A DNA stretch of 43,735 nt, from contig CANMLL010000026.1 of the NCBI GenBank assembly GCA_947498775.1, positions 1 to 43,735 on the forward strand. Direction: 5' to 3'. Every line of letters starts with the position of its first letter. Positions within the stretch are counted from its first letter, which is position 1. The notes below the pieces were generated by a model. It had not been told where the DNA came from. It saw only the letters and a program-made list of their open reading frames with translations, and did no database searches. The position numbers and the translations under genes are program-made. Positions 25,378 to 35,294 of this stretch are shown piece by piece. The stretch comes from an uncultured Aquimarina sp. (GTDB taxonomy: Bacteria > Bacteroidota > Bacteroidia > Flavobacteriales > Flavobacteriaceae).

Positions 25378-28300
25378 TTAATCCAATAATTCCTCATTAA
25401 ACTCATACTCGTTATAATCTACCTTGTATAATACACTATAAAATGAAGGAATAAATAATAAGGTAATCACTGTACCAAATAATAAACCTATCATAATAGT
25501 TACTGCCATGGGCTCCCACATTTCTCCTCCACCTAAATACAAAGGAATTAAACCTAATACCGTAGTAAAGGTCGCTAATAGAATAGGTCGAAAACGTTGA
25601 ATACAAGCTGCGATAATGGCATCCTGAGGTTTTCGTTTCAATTCGTTTTCTTCGATTTCTATACGATCAATCAGTACAATTGCATTATTGATTACAATAC
25701 CCGCTAGAGAGATTACTCCCAAGAACGCCATAAACCCAAAAGGAACACCAAATAGTAGCAATCCAATCACCATACCAATAACTCCTAATGGAATTGTAGT
25801 CACGACCATAGTCATTTTTCTAAAAGAATTGAATTGTATGATTAATAACATCACAATGATAAAAGCAGACAGCGGTAGATACTTCGCTACAGCGCCCATA
25901 TTCTCGGCACTATTCTCTGCATCTCCTCCTAATTTATAGGTATATTCCTTTCCCCATTTTGACTCTTGTTCTTTTAACCAAGGGGTTATTACTGCTGTAA
26001 TTGCAGAGGCATTCCCATCTGCTGTTAATTCACTAGATACATTGATGGTTCTTGTTAAATCCAATCGTTTTATTTTGGAATATTGCCATTGCGGAATAAT
26101 ATTGGCCACCTGCAACAACGGAACACTTTTCCCTGAGTTTTGACCATAAATATTCAATGTTTCTAAGGAGGCCAGAGATTGTTGTTTCCCTTGATTACTG
26201 GTCATTACAATAGGAATGGATTTGTCATTTTCTCTAAACTCCCCTGCTTGAAAACCATCTAACACGGTCTGTAATGATATTGCCACATCTTGATTAGTAA
26301 TTCCTGCCGATTGCGCTTTGTTTTGATCAATATCAATAACAAATTTTTTCCCTTTGGGTCCCCAATCGTCTTTAATATTTTTGGTGCCCGAAATACTAAA
26401 TAGTTTTGATTTGATTTCTTCGGCTATACTAGCCAGTTTATCAGGATTATCCCCCGAGACTTTAATTTCAATGGGAGTTCCACTACCGCCCGATCCTAAT
26501 AATCCAACTTTGATATCTGCATCAGGAAAGGTATTAAAACAAAAAGCATCCAATTGTTTTACCATTTCATTATTGACCAAAAAAGAAGAAGTATTGACCA
26601 AAATATGAGCATAATTCGAATTAGGTTCATCAGCATTATATCCCAAATCATAGGATGATGGTCCTTCACCAATGTACGAAGACCAATCTACAATACCATC
26701 TGTTTTTTCAGCATTAATTTTTAAATTATTGGTAATAAATTCTTCAATAGCTAATATGGTCTTGGTAGTACTTTCAATTTTAGTTCCTTCGGGTAAATTA
26801 ATGTCTATGGTGATCATATTACGATCGCTATCTGGGAAGAATACAAATGCTAGTTTTGTGAAACCATAGAGTGATAAAAAGAATAACATTACGATACTCA
26901 CCAAAACAGTTTTTTTCCAAGCTAAAGCTAATAGAATAAGATCTTTATATTTGGATTTCAATCCATTGATCATACGATCCAAAAAACCAACTTTTCCATC
27001 TTCTCTTTTCTTAATTTTCAGGAAAAACACACAGAATAAAGTAATGATACTTAATGAAATAATCCAGGACGATAACAGCGCAATGGTTATCACCACAAAA
27101 ATAGGCCCCATAATATCACCCATAACAGACTCTGCCATAAAAAATGCCAGAAACGCCGCTGAAGTTGTCAATGTAGAAATTAATAAGGGCATAAACAGCT
27201 CTGCACAGGAATCAATAGCAGCTTTTTTGACATCAATGCCATTCTCCATTTTTACCATTATAGATTCTGCGACTACAATAGCATTATCAACCATCATCCC
27301 TAATGCCATAATCAAAGCCGCTAACGTAATTTGATTAAGACCTACATCGATAAGTCCCATAACCATTAATGTTGTTATCGTAACAATAGGAATCAAACTG
27401 GCAATAACCATCCCTGTACGGAACCCTAAAAAAATCAACATCACGGCTAATACAATGGCAATAGCTTGCATCAAATTCCCCAAAAAATCGCTAATTTTAA
27501 GATCGATATATTGGTCTATAGATGCTAATCGGGAAACTTCTAATCCTATAGGTAGTTTTGCTTGCCATTCTGCCAATAGCAGATCAATTTCTTCTCCTAG
27601 TTGGATAATATTCCTCCCTTTTTTAAGAGAGACATGAAGCGAAACTGCATCCTTCCCATTGATGCGTACTTTCTGTTTGGGCGGATTGATATATCCTTTT
27701 TCAATGATGGTAATATCTCCTAAGCTAACCACTTGACCACTTTGTCCAAGAGGGATTAGCATATTTTTAATATCTGAAATGGTGTTAAAATTACCCGTAG
27801 GTTCCAAGATAATTCGTTCTTCTTCTATATTAACTTCTCCTCCAGAATTTAATATATTCGTGCTTGCAATAATCCCTTGCAGGCTGCTTGAAGTTAACCC
27901 ATACGCTTTGAGTTTTGTATTATCAAATTTCACAAAAACACGTTCTTCTTGTGCACCGTTGATTTCTACTTTGGCAGCATCTTCTAACTTAATAAGATCA
28001 TCTCGAAGATCATCTGCTTGTTCTTTCATAGCGGCATATGAAAATCCATCACTGGTAATCCCTACAGCGATCCCAAATACTTCTCCGATACCATCATCAT
28101 TTAATTGCGGTCGTACGTTATTGGGTAATCCCTGGATCGTATTTAATTTACGTCGTAATCGATCCCAAACAGCTTGTAATTGTTCGGGAGTAACTTCCAT
28201 TTTTAATTCTACCTGAACAACAGAAAGTCCTGTTCTTGAAGTACTGGTTACTTTTTTAAGTTCGGGAAGTTCTTGCGCGATTTTTTCAATTTTGTCGGTC

Positions 28301-28488
28301 ACTAATTCCTCAACACGTTCTGGGCTTGCCCCTGGAAATGATGAAACAACAGAAGCCGCACGTATTGTATATGGCGGCATACTATCCCGTGAGAGCGAAG
28401 CATAAAACACCATACCCATCACCATCACTACGGCAAGAATACTTAGAGCAACACGATTTTTTTCAATGGAAAATTTAGCAAAATTCAT
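25378..28488 (-). CDS. RND-family efflux pump, inner-membrane permease
   Basis: 1036 residues, the full length of AcrB-like HAE1 permeases: an N-terminal helix with the FAKFSIEKNRVALSILAVV start, two large periplasmic loops, and 12 membrane helices. The TM4 proton-relay segment reads GMMVDNAIVVAES, so the AcrB Asp-Asp pair is Asp-Asn here, and the TM10 segment is GIVINNAIVLIDR, with no lysine where AcrB has K940. This is a different charge-relay set from AcrB, seen in other HAE1 branches. Substrate is unknown. It lies 21 bases behind the adaptor gene. Confidence 0.9.
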   Translation of the reverse strand: MNFAKFSIEKNRVALSILAVVMVMGMVFYASLSRDSMPPYTIRAASVVSSFPGASPERVEELVTDKIEKIAQELPELKKVTSTSRTGLSVVQVELKMEVTPEQLQAVWDRLRRKLNTIQGLPNNVRPQLNDDGIGEVFGIAVGITSDGFSYAAMKEQADDLRDDLIKLEDAAKVEINGAQEERVFVKFDNTKLKAYGLTSSSLQGIIASTNILNSGGEVNIEEERIILEPTGNFNTISDIKNMLIPLGQSGQVVSLGDITIIEKGYINPPKQKVRINGKDAVSLHVSLKKGRNIIQLGEEIDLLLAEWQAKLPIGLEVSRLASIDQYIDLKISDFLGNLMQAIAIVLAVMLIFLGFRTGMVIASLIPIVTITTLMVMGLIDVGLNQITLAALIMALGMMVDNAIVVAESIMVKMENGIDVKKAAIDSCAELFMPLLISTLTTSAAFLAFFMAESVMGDIMGPIFVVITIALLSSWIISLSIITLFCVFFLKIKKREDGKVGFLDRMINGLKSKYKDLILLALAWKKTVLVSIVMLFFLSLYGFTKLAFVFFPDSDRNMITIDINLPEGTKIESTTKTILAIEEFITNNLKINAEKTDGIVDWSSYIGEGPSSYDLGYNADEPNSNYAHILVNTSSFLVNNEMVKQLDAFCFNTFPDADIKVGLLGSGGSGTPIEIKVSGDNPDKLASIAEEIKSKLFSISGTKNIKDDWGPKGKKFVIDIDQNKAQSAGITNQDVAISLQTVLDGFQAGEFRENDKSIPIVMTSNQGKQQSLASLETLNIYGQNSGKSVPLLQVANIIPQWQYSKIKRLDLTRTINVSSELTADGNASAITAVITPWLKEQESKWGKEYTYKLGGDAENSAENMGAVAKYLPLSAFIIVMLLIIQFNSFRKMTMVVTTIPLGVIGMVIGLLLFGVPFGFMAFLGVISLAGIVINNAIVLIDRIEIEENELKRKPQDAIIAACIQRFRPILLATFTTVLGLIPLYLGGGEMWEPMAVTIMIGLLFGTVITLLFIPSFYSVLYKVDYNEYEFNEELLD

Positions 28489-28509
28489 ATATTTTTCTTT
28501 TGATAGTGA

Positions 28510-29601
28510 TTATTGTAATTTCACTTTTTGTCCATCTAACAAGGTCTGAAGGCCTGCTGTGGCTATTTTTTGTCCTTCAGAAAGTCCGCTTTTAATTTTA
28601 AAACCACCTGTAGTGAGTTCTCCAATTTCTATACGGTGTTTTTTTACTATTCCCGTAGTTCCATCTTCAGAATCAATTAAAAAAACAAAATTACCTTCGC
28701 CATCTTCTCCAACCGATTTAACCGGAATCACTAAAGCAGTATCTGTTTTGGTACCACCTTCTTTAAAATCAAAAGTAACATTAGCAGTCATGCCGGGTTT
28801 AATTTCTTTGGTTGGATCAGTAATATCAATTTTTACCGGATATGTTGCAGAGCCTTCACTTACAATAGGAGCAATTTCAATAACATTTCCTGTAAAGATT
28901 TTACCTGGCAAGGCTGAAAATGAGATTTCGGGATTCATCCCTAATCGTACTTTATTAATTACATTCTCGGGTAGCCCAACTTCAATATTAGTATGATCTC
29001 CTGCATTTAATACAGCTATCACTTGTCCTGCACTCACATTTTCATTTAATTGACTATTTTTTGCTGCTATAATTCCTGTTTTTGGCGCTTTAATGTATCC
29101 ATAACTAATTTGTGATTGCTGGATGCTTTTATTACGTTTAGCAGATTCATATTGGTCCAATGCACTTTGATATGAATTTTTAGCAGATTCATAATCACTT
29201 AATGAATTACTTCCTTTTTCATACAACGATTTAATACGATCCAAACTAGATTTGGCAGTATTCATGGCTGATTTAGCACTGTTAAGTGCAGAAACTGATT
29301 GCTCGTAGGCAAGATTTGCTTGCACATTATCCAATTTGGCTATCAAATCACCTTTATTTACTTTCTGTCCTACTTTAATATCCAGGGTTGTGATAATCCC
29401 AGTACTTCTGAAACTTAATTCAATTTCGTCACCAGCTTTGGCAATACCACTAAATGTTCTGATCTTTTGCGAATTTGAATTTCCTACAACTTGGTATGCT
29501 ACAGGTCGCAATACTTCTTCTTTTTTCTCCACTTCCTTTTTACAGGCATTTAACGTCAAAAATATGAATGCCGATAGTAGTATATATTTTATAAATCTCA
29601 T
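28510..29601 (-). CDS. RND efflux periplasmic adaptor (membrane fusion protein)
   Basis: 363-residue lipoprotein (signal ...FLTLNAC, Cys about 20). Domain order: beta-barrel/lipoyl half (GIITTLDIKVGQKVNKGDLIAKLDN), alpha-helical hairpin (about 90-165, ALNSAKSAMNTAKSSLDRIKSLYEKGSNSLSDYESAKNSYQSALDQYESA), second lipoyl half (YIKAPKTGIIAAKNSQLNENVSAGQVIAVL), then barrel and membrane-proximal domains. It bridges the RND permease and the TolC-type channel encoded on either side. Confidence 0.9.
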   Translation of the reverse strand: MRFIKYILLSAFIFLTLNACKKEVEKKEEVLRPVAYQVVGNSNSQKIRTFSGIAKAGDEIELSFRSTGIITTLDIKVGQKVNKGDLIAKLDNVQANLAYEQSVSALNSAKSAMNTAKSSLDRIKSLYEKGSNSLSDYESAKNSYQSALDQYESAKRNKSIQQSQISYGYIKAPKTGIIAAKNSQLNENVSAGQVIAVLNAGDHTNIEVGLPENVINKVRLGMNPEISFSALPGKIFTGNVIEIAPIVSEGSATYPVKIDITDPTKEIKPGMTANVTFDFKEGGTKTDTALVIPVKSVGEDGEGNFVFLIDSEDGTTGIVKKHRIEIGELTTGGFKIKSGLSEGQKIATAGLQTLLDGQKVKLQ

Positions 29602-29639
29602 TTCTATAGGTGTATTAGTGGTTTTTAAGTTAAACTTTT

Positions 29640-29765
29640 ATGTCTCCTCTCCCTTGAGGGAGAGGATTAAGGTGAGGGTGTTCTTCAAAAATACCCCTCA
29701 TCCTAACTCCTACGCTTCTTCTCGCTCATCGCTAAGCGATGTCGTCCAAGGAGAAGGAACTCTTA
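29640..29765. repeat. REP/MITE-like palindromic element inside the efflux operon
   Basis: It contains CCTCTCCC-TTGA-GGGAGAGG (29646-29665, perfect 8-bp stem) and CATCGCT-A-AGCGATG (29727-29741). The outer parts (AGAGGATTAAGGTGAGGGT and the complement of ACCCCTCATCCTAACTCCT) are imperfect inverted copies, so the whole about 120 bases could fold on itself. Its GC content and style differ from the flanks. It fills the gap between the TolC-fusion and adaptor genes and could affect the balance of their mRNAs. Confidence 0.6.
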
Positions 29766-29772
29766 TGCTTCA

Positions 29773-32115
29773 TTAATTTCTATTAAGTATAAACTCATTA
29801 GCTCTTTGAATAAAATCTTGGTTACTTGCCTGTGTATTCATTAAAAAGAAATAACCAATGGCTCTTTCTAACTGCATAGAGGTTAATAAATAGTCATAAT
29901 TGGCAGTTGCTCTGGCCAACTGTGCTTGCAAATAATTGGTTTGAGCATCAATTAATTGGATAAGTGGTACTGCGCCCTGGGCATATGCATTTTGTGTAAG
30001 ATCCAAACTCTCTTTGGCAGCTTCTTCTGATACTTTGGATATTTCGATATTTGCAATTTGATTTGTCATATCCAATAAAATATCATTTACATTTTTTTCG
30101 ATACTCAGTTCTATATTTCCTTTCTGCACCAATAATTGATCTTCCTGAATCTTTGCCGTTTGTCTATTAATATTTCGTTGGTTTTGTCGAAATATCGGTA
30201 AAGAAAGGTTAACTCCTACATTGTATGTTCCATCAGGAGCATTGGGAAACCCGGGAGGAACCGTTGTTCCTTTACCCGATTCTGAAAGAACAAGATTATA
30301 TTGCCCTTGTAAAGCTACGGTTGGGACAAATCGACCTAAGTTATTAAGTCGATAATTACGCTGCGTAGCTTCCATGTTATAACCGATATTTTTTAATTCG
30401 GGAGCATTTTTCTTTGCTTCTTCAACTAAAAATTCGACTAAAGCCGGTCGTAATTTTGGATCATCTAGAATCTCCAGAAAATCTTGATACTTATAATTTT
30501 CAAATATTCCTTCCGATATTTCGGCATCATTAACATCTATTTCGGTTGCGATCGGATTATTCATTAATTGATTAATCGTATTGAACGCTTGTAGCTTTTG
30601 ATTTTCTGCATTAATCAAACTTTGCGTATTCTGGGCCAACTGACTTCTGAAACGTAGTACATCAGACTTACCCGATTCTCCAGCAGCAAAGTTTTGATCT
30701 GAGATTTCTAAATTCTTTTTGGTGACTTGAAGGTTTTGATTTTGAATTGCTACATTCGTTTTCAGAACCAAGGCATTAAAATAAGCTACCGAAGCATTAA
30801 GGAGCGCGTCTAGTTCTGCTGCGTTATAGGTTTCCTCTTGTGCCTTTTGTAAATTTTCATTGATTGTAATATTAGCCCCAGCTCCTTCTGAATAGATCAC
30901 TTGTTCCAGTGTTACGTTTCCAGAAGTAGAAAACTCCGGATTGGCACCATTAGAGATCTCTGCAACTTCTGGATCTAGATATACGCTATTTGCACTGGCA
31001 GTTACATTGGGTAGATAACTACTTTTGGCGGTTTTTACGTCCTGATTACTTAGCTCAATATTTTTTCTCTCTACATCAAGAGAAAGGTTTTTCTCTACCA
31101 CGCCTTTCATAATATCAATAATAGAATATGATGTCCCTACTTTTACATCATTCTCCCCTCCTATAAAGTCTGCCGTACCTAGCATGCTATAACGCAACGG
31201 AAATCCTATTTGCTTTGCTGTGCTATAGTTAATAGAAAGCTTCTTCTTATAATTTAAATACATAGGCAACTCAGATGGATTTGTTCCTTCAATAATTGCT
31301 TCTACATTAAGGGCGATACGCCTAAAAAACTGATCAATATTAGTTTCTGGCTGATTAGAGGCTAAAATTCCTTTTTCTACATCTTCTTTGCTATATGCAG
31401 AAAATGAAGGGAGTTTCTTGGAATTGATACTAGCAACCAATGTTTTGAATTCACTATCATTCAAATAAAATCCAGCTGCCAGATATACGGCATCTATATC
31501 ATTTAAATCGCCTGTTATACTCCCATCTTTCTGAAGAGGAATAAGTTGATAAGAACCTCCATTCTTAGAAAAGTAATCATCAAATAGCTTTTTGACAGGT
31601 AATAGTTCGGGTAAAAAATCGTCAATTACAATACCAACTTTTTTATAATTATATAATGATTTAAAAACATCTAGATCATCTATATACGAGAAAGGAGCAA
31701 TGAGATAGGTGATATTACTAACTCCAGAAGCTGTTTGACCTTCTGGAAAATCATAAAAATCACTATTTGCACTACCAAAAAGAATAATAGGTTTTGGATA
31801 TTGTTCTTTTTCATCAACCATTATCGTATTCACTACTCCAAATACCAATATGATATCTGTATCAGACTCTAATAATGTTTGATAGTTTGATTTTGCTGTT
31901 TCGCTATTAAATCCATTTTCAAGGATTTCTTTGAACACTATAGTAGTACTTTGTCCGACTACAGATTTTATTTCATTTTGCAGTTTTGCCAGTAAAGGCT
32001 TTGTTTCTACCGTTGATTTATCGGCCAGAACGCCTATCTTGACTGTTTTTGAGGACTGTGCAAAAATAAAAGTTGTGCTAGCTATTAGCAGAAATATGAA
32101 TAGCGCATTTTTCAT
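29773..32115 (-). CDS. Fusion of ABC-type substrate-binding domain and TolC-like channel
   Basis: 780 residues with a signal peptide (about 1-19, ...FIFAQ). Residues about 24-320 form a bilobed binding domain of the ABC_sub_bind/TrpX type (KTVKIGVLADKS, DTDIILVFGVVNT, PIILFGSANSDF, KVGIVIDD, LNDIDAVYLAAGFYLND, LPSFSAYSKEDVEKGILAS). From about 345 to 770 it is an outer-membrane efflux protein (two OEP repeats; SYLPNVTASAN, ESGKSDVLRFRSQLAQNTQSLINAE, AQGAVPLIQLIDAQTNYLQAQL). Plain TolC homologues have about 420-490 residues. The gene opens the tripartite RND set after the small secreted protein gene (35 bases). The binding domain would sit in the periplasm at the channel entrance. Confidence 0.85.
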   Translation of the reverse strand: MKNALFIFLLIASTTFIFAQSSKTVKIGVLADKSTVETKPLLAKLQNEIKSVVGQSTTIVFKEILENGFNSETAKSNYQTLLESDTDIILVFGVVNTIMVDEKEQYPKPIILFGSANSDFYDFPEGQTASGVSNITYLIAPFSYIDDLDVFKSLYNYKKVGIVIDDFLPELLPVKKLFDDYFSKNGGSYQLIPLQKDGSITGDLNDIDAVYLAAGFYLNDSEFKTLVASINSKKLPSFSAYSKEDVEKGILASNQPETNIDQFFRRIALNVEAIIEGTNPSELPMYLNYKKKLSINYSTAKQIGFPLRYSMLGTADFIGGENDVKVGTSYSIIDIMKGVVEKNLSLDVERKNIELSNQDVKTAKSSYLPNVTASANSVYLDPEVAEISNGANPEFSTSGNVTLEQVIYSEGAGANITINENLQKAQEETYNAAELDALLNASVAYFNALVLKTNVAIQNQNLQVTKKNLEISDQNFAAGESGKSDVLRFRSQLAQNTQSLINAENQKLQAFNTINQLMNNPIATEIDVNDAEISEGIFENYKYQDFLEILDDPKLRPALVEFLVEEAKKNAPELKNIGYNMEATQRNYRLNNLGRFVPTVALQGQYNLVLSESGKGTTVPPGFPNAPDGTYNVGVNLSLPIFRQNQRNINRQTAKIQEDQLLVQKGNIELSIEKNVNDILLDMTNQIANIEISKVSEEAAKESLDLTQNAYAQGAVPLIQLIDAQTNYLQAQLARATANYDYLLTSMQLERAIGYFFLMNTQASNQDFIQRANEFILNRN

Positions 32116-32150
32116 AAGCTATGAATAATTAATTTAGATATTCTTTTTTA

Positions 32151-32567
32151 CTATTCTTTTTTCCAGCCTTTTCTATTATATACACTAGTAACAATTTTAC
32201 CGAAACTTTCTCGGTGTATCTTATATTGCTCTTCTGTCAGAAATTCTTTAACCTCATCATTTAAGTGGATTACCATAGCGTCAAGTTTAGTTTTTTTCTC
32301 TGCTTCAGTATATTCTTTATTTTTATCTCCTATACGTCCCATTTTGTTTGTATAGTACAAAAGAATACCATAGTACTCTTCTCTTAAATTTTCAGACAGT
32401 TTCATTTTCTCTACTTGATCGGCAACAAAAACCTGTAAGTTATCTTTCTCTTTTGAAGTAAAGATTTCTACTTTGTTTTTTTCTCTCTCCACTTGTTTTT
32501 CTTTTTGCGTTTGACCAAATGCAGATAAAAAAACGAATAATAGTACTCCTGTGATGTTAAGTTTCAT
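32151..32567 (-). CDS. Small secreted helical protein heading the efflux operon
   Basis: 138 residues: a signal peptide (1-18, ...LSAFGQ) and a highly charged helical body (EKQVEREKNKVEIFTSKEKDNLQVF... LREEYYGILLYYTNKMGRIG... HLNDEVKEFLTEEQYKIHRESFGKIVTSVYNRKGW). It is a clear paralogue of the 141-residue protein at 42661-43086, sharing LRE-Y, KM, LN-(D/E)-VK-L, IH-S and the C-terminal RKGW. Size and helical content recall Spy/CpxP-like periplasmic proteins, but the LTxxQ motifs are not clear, so this is only a comparison. Confidence 0.7.
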   Translation of the reverse strand: MKLNITGVLLFVFLSAFGQTQKEKQVEREKNKVEIFTSKEKDNLQVFVADQVEKMKLSENLREEYYGILLYYTNKMGRIGDKNKEYTEAEKKTKLDAMVIHLNDEVKEFLTEEQYKIHRESFGKIVTSVYNRKGWKKE

Positions 32568-32659
32568 AGTATTTAATTTTTAAGATGATCTTAAAAGATA
32601 ATCGTTGAATCGTTAAAATTAATTAATTTTATTCTATAACAATTATTTACTACGATATT

Positions 32660-33070
32660 ATGAAATCAGAGAGTACCTATCATTATCAATTTGGCGCAGT
32701 TGTTAAAATTACTTTAAGAGATGGTGAAGTATCAGAAGAAGAAAGGAGTTTTTTAGGTCATTTGGCCAAAATTTTAGGAATTTCGACAGAAGAATACAAT
32801 CACATCATACAAAACTATCTCACCTATCCATTAGAACCTACTACTACCCATAATGAGCGATTAGAAAGCATGTATACCTTAACAAAATTAATTTCTGACG
32901 ATAAAACCATTTCTGGAGAACAACAAACCATTTGGTTAGAGAGAATGGCCAAGGCAGTAGGTTTTACTCCAGGAAATGTTAAGTACATCGTTGCAAAATC
33001 ATTGGCTGTTATTAAGAAAGATGTAGATCAAGAAACGTATAAAGAGGAAATCAGGAATATTAATAAATAA
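32660..33070 (+). CDS. TerB/DjlA-like domain protein
   Basis: 136 residues, all-helical, with the TerB pattern GAVVKITLRDGEVSEEERSFLGHLAKILGIS and a second half LTKLISDDKTISGEQQTIWLERMAKAVGF (acidic, metal-binding-like positions). No signal peptide, so cytoplasmic. It is transcribed away from the efflux operon and followed after 38 bases by the metallo-hydrolase gene. The biological role is not known. Confidence 0.7.
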   Translation: MKSESTYHYQFGAVVKITLRDGEVSEEERSFLGHLAKILGISTEEYNHIIQNYLTYPLEPTTTHNERLESMYTLTKLISDDKTISGEQQTIWLERMAKAVGFTPGNVKYIVAKSLAVIKKDVDQETYKEEIRNINK

Positions 33071-33108
33071 TCTACTGTTATACCTACTTCTTTAACTAAA
33101 TTAGATGT

Positions 33109-33939
33109 ATGATCATAACGTTTTACGGCACCAGAGGTTCAATACCCGTTTGTGAATCCGGTTTTCAGGAATTTGGCGGTAACACAACCTGCGTTGCTGT
33201 ATCTGGTAAAAAAGAAGGAGAAAGTGTGCTCATATTTGATGCAGGTACCGGTATCAGAAAACTGGGCAAAGAACTCATTTCAAAAAACTTTTCTCCTGGT
33301 AATAAGATTTTTCTAACCTTCTCACATTTTCATTGGGACCATATTCAAGGGTTTCCATTTTTTGCTCCTGCATATGATCTGAGTAAAGAAATCGAGTTTT
33401 TTATTATTGGAGATGATGCTCCAGAGATACATGATTTTAAGGAAATACTTGCTAAACAAATGGAGAGCACTTATTTTCCGATAGGCATAGATGACATGGG
33501 AGCAAATTTTACTTTCACCGTAAACAAAGGTCATAAGATCACCTTTGATGGAGGACAAATAACCGTTAATAAACATACGCATCCTGGTGGAGCCTACGGC
33601 TATCGGTTAGAAACAGAAGGAAAAGTATTTGTATATTGTACCGATGTAGAGCACGGAGAACAATTAGATCCAAAAGTGGTTGAATTTTGTAAAGATGCCG
33701 ATGTTTTGATTCATGATGCACAATATACCCCAGAAGAATTGCTTACTCGTCGAGGTTGGGGACACAGTAGTTGGGAACAGGCAATAGAGGTCGCAAAATT
33801 AGCCAATGTTAAACAACTTTTCCTCACACATCATGACCCTGATCATGATGATGAATTTCTAAGAAAAATGGAAAAAGAGTGTCAGCAACGTTTTTCTAAT
33901 TGTTTTTTGGCAAGAGAAGGGCAAGTGGTGGAAATTTGA
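33109..33939 (+). CDS. Metallo-beta-lactamase-fold hydrolase (phosphodiesterase/RNase Z-like)
   Basis: 276 residues beginning MIITFYGTRGSIPVCESGFQEFGGNTTC, the signature of a branch of MBL-fold hydrolases related to class II phosphodiesterases and RNase Z. The metal site HxHxDH is SHFHWDH (about 70-76); further ligands are CTDVEHG, HDAQYTPEE and LTHHDPDHDD. It is cytoplasmic. No tRNA-binding exosite is seen, so a nucleotide or small-phosphodiester substrate is likelier than pre-tRNA. Confidence 0.8.
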   Translation: MIITFYGTRGSIPVCESGFQEFGGNTTCVAVSGKKEGESVLIFDAGTGIRKLGKELISKNFSPGNKIFLTFSHFHWDHIQGFPFFAPAYDLSKEIEFFIIGDDAPEIHDFKEILAKQMESTYFPIGIDDMGANFTFTVNKGHKITFDGGQITVNKHTHPGGAYGYRLETEGKVFVYCTDVEHGEQLDPKVVEFCKDADVLIHDAQYTPEELLTRRGWGHSSWEQAIEVAKLANVKQLFLTHHDPDHDDEFLRKMEKECQQRFSNCFLAREGQVVEI

Positions 33940-34095
33940 TTTTATAAATCCACCCATTTTTTGAATCCCGTAGCTTTGGCTTTGCTTACTAAAACAAGTT
34001 ATTTAGCAATCAAGATAGACATCTTTTTATTTTGGTATATCAAGTAAAAAACAACATTTTTTATTGCATAAATTTAAGTCGGAAATGGTATAAAA

Positions 34096-35259
34096 TCAAA
34101 ACCCAAATCGTATTCCTACACCAAAAATACTTTGATTGCGTCTATCTCCATTACTGTCCTCACTTTGGTCGATATCTGCTGCAACAAAAATGTGACTGGC
34201 CTTTTTAAAGTTATATCCAACTTCAGCAATTCCGAATTTGGAATCGAAATCTCCTAAATTTTCATCATCGTCTGGTTTTAAATAATTGAAACCTGCAGCA
34301 ACATGCCATCGTTTATTAGTCGAGAATTTATAACGAGCATAGAATTCAATACCAGTAGCATCGTAAAAGGTATCGCCTATTCGTTGATGTTGTTTTAAAA
34401 TAGCATAGGACGCAGCTATCGTAAAGCGATCTTTTTCAAAAGAAGCAGAAGTAACGAAGGCTTCATCTCCATCTTTTGCCTGATTTGGTAATGGATCCTC
34501 GACACCATCATTAACCTTATTGTATCCGGCTCCAATGGTAAATCCATCAATAGTATAGTTAGCACCAAAACCATAGGTATCTACACTCTCACTATTTTCA
34601 GAAATGTTTCTTGCTTGCGCTTGGGCTCCTAATGTAAGCCCTTTGTTCTTATATTTTAGAATAAAAACCTGATTCGCCCGACCTGTACCCGAAATTCCTC
34701 CATCAGAAATATTCCAAACACCAATAGCAGCTCCTCCAAAGGCAAGGAAACGATCTACCTGACTAGCACCTAAAGTATAATAGACTGAATTTTGTTTCCC
34801 AAAAGTAAATTCAAAGTCCTGATACGTAACTCCCAAAAATCCTAATCTTGCAAAAACAGCGTCCCCCACTTGGGCGATTCCTGCTCCTGGATCTACCGCA
34901 AACTCTACAGTTTCATCTCTTGACACAAGGTTTACGCCAAACTCAATACCGCCAATAACATTAAAATTTTCTGCTTCTTCATTGGACAAGGCATGTTTAA
35001 ATTTTAACCCTATACGTGGCGCATTATTCGAAATTCCTATTTCACCTTCTTCCGCAAAACCAGCTCCAATTCGTATACTACCATAGGGCGTAACCCGAGA
35101 GGCGATTTCGTCGATCCAATTTGAATCTTTTTTTTCAGTTTCTGAAGTCTTTGTTTCTTCAGTATTTGTAGTAGTGGTTTGCGCATATATTCCATTCATT
35201 AGGAGTAAAGCCATAACAATCACTATTGCTTTTATCAAAGGAAAATTGACATTTTTCAT
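34096..35259 (-). CDS. Gram-negative porin, last gene of the fumarate operon
   Basis: 387 residues: a signal peptide (1-26, ...NGIYAQ), a short Thr/Glu-rich linker and a coiled stretch (about 27-50), then a beta-barrel (YGSIRIGAGF ... FGVGIRFGF) ending in Phe, of the Porin_4/OprP-like kind. It starts 35 bases behind the iron-sulphur subunit gene on the same strand, so it could carry aspartate, asparagine, succinate or fumarate across the outer membrane for the pathway encoded upstream. That substrate assignment is inference. Confidence 0.75.
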   Translation of the reverse strand: MKNVNFPLIKAIVIVMALLLMNGIYAQTTTTNTEETKTSETEKKDSNWIDEIASRVTPYGSIRIGAGFAEEGEIGISNNAPRIGLKFKHALSNEEAENFNVIGGIEFGVNLVSRDETVEFAVDPGAGIAQVGDAVFARLGFLGVTYQDFEFTFGKQNSVYYTLGASQVDRFLAFGGAAIGVWNISDGGISGTGRANQVFILKYKNKGLTLGAQAQARNISENSESVDTYGFGANYTIDGFTIGAGYNKVNDGVEDPLPNQAKDGDEAFVTSASFEKDRFTIAASYAILKQHQRIGDTFYDATGIEFYARYKFSTNKRWHVAAGFNYLKPDDDENLGDFDSKFGIAEVGYNFKKASHIFVAADIDQSEDSNGDRRNQSIFGVGIRFGF

Positions 35260-35294
35260 ACACTTAAATAATTTAATTATCCAAAAAACTTACG

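Noticed and set aside
26951..28216. Plus-strand open frames up to 145 codons opposite the RND pump gene
   Set aside because: They are antisense to a complete, well-conserved permease with matching codon use; no support for expression.
32581..32659. Direct repeat ATCGTT-GA/ATCGTT-AA between the divergent efflux and TerB genes as a regulator site
   Set aside because: Too short and in very AT-rich DNA; it does not match the 21-base motif pairs found elsewhere.
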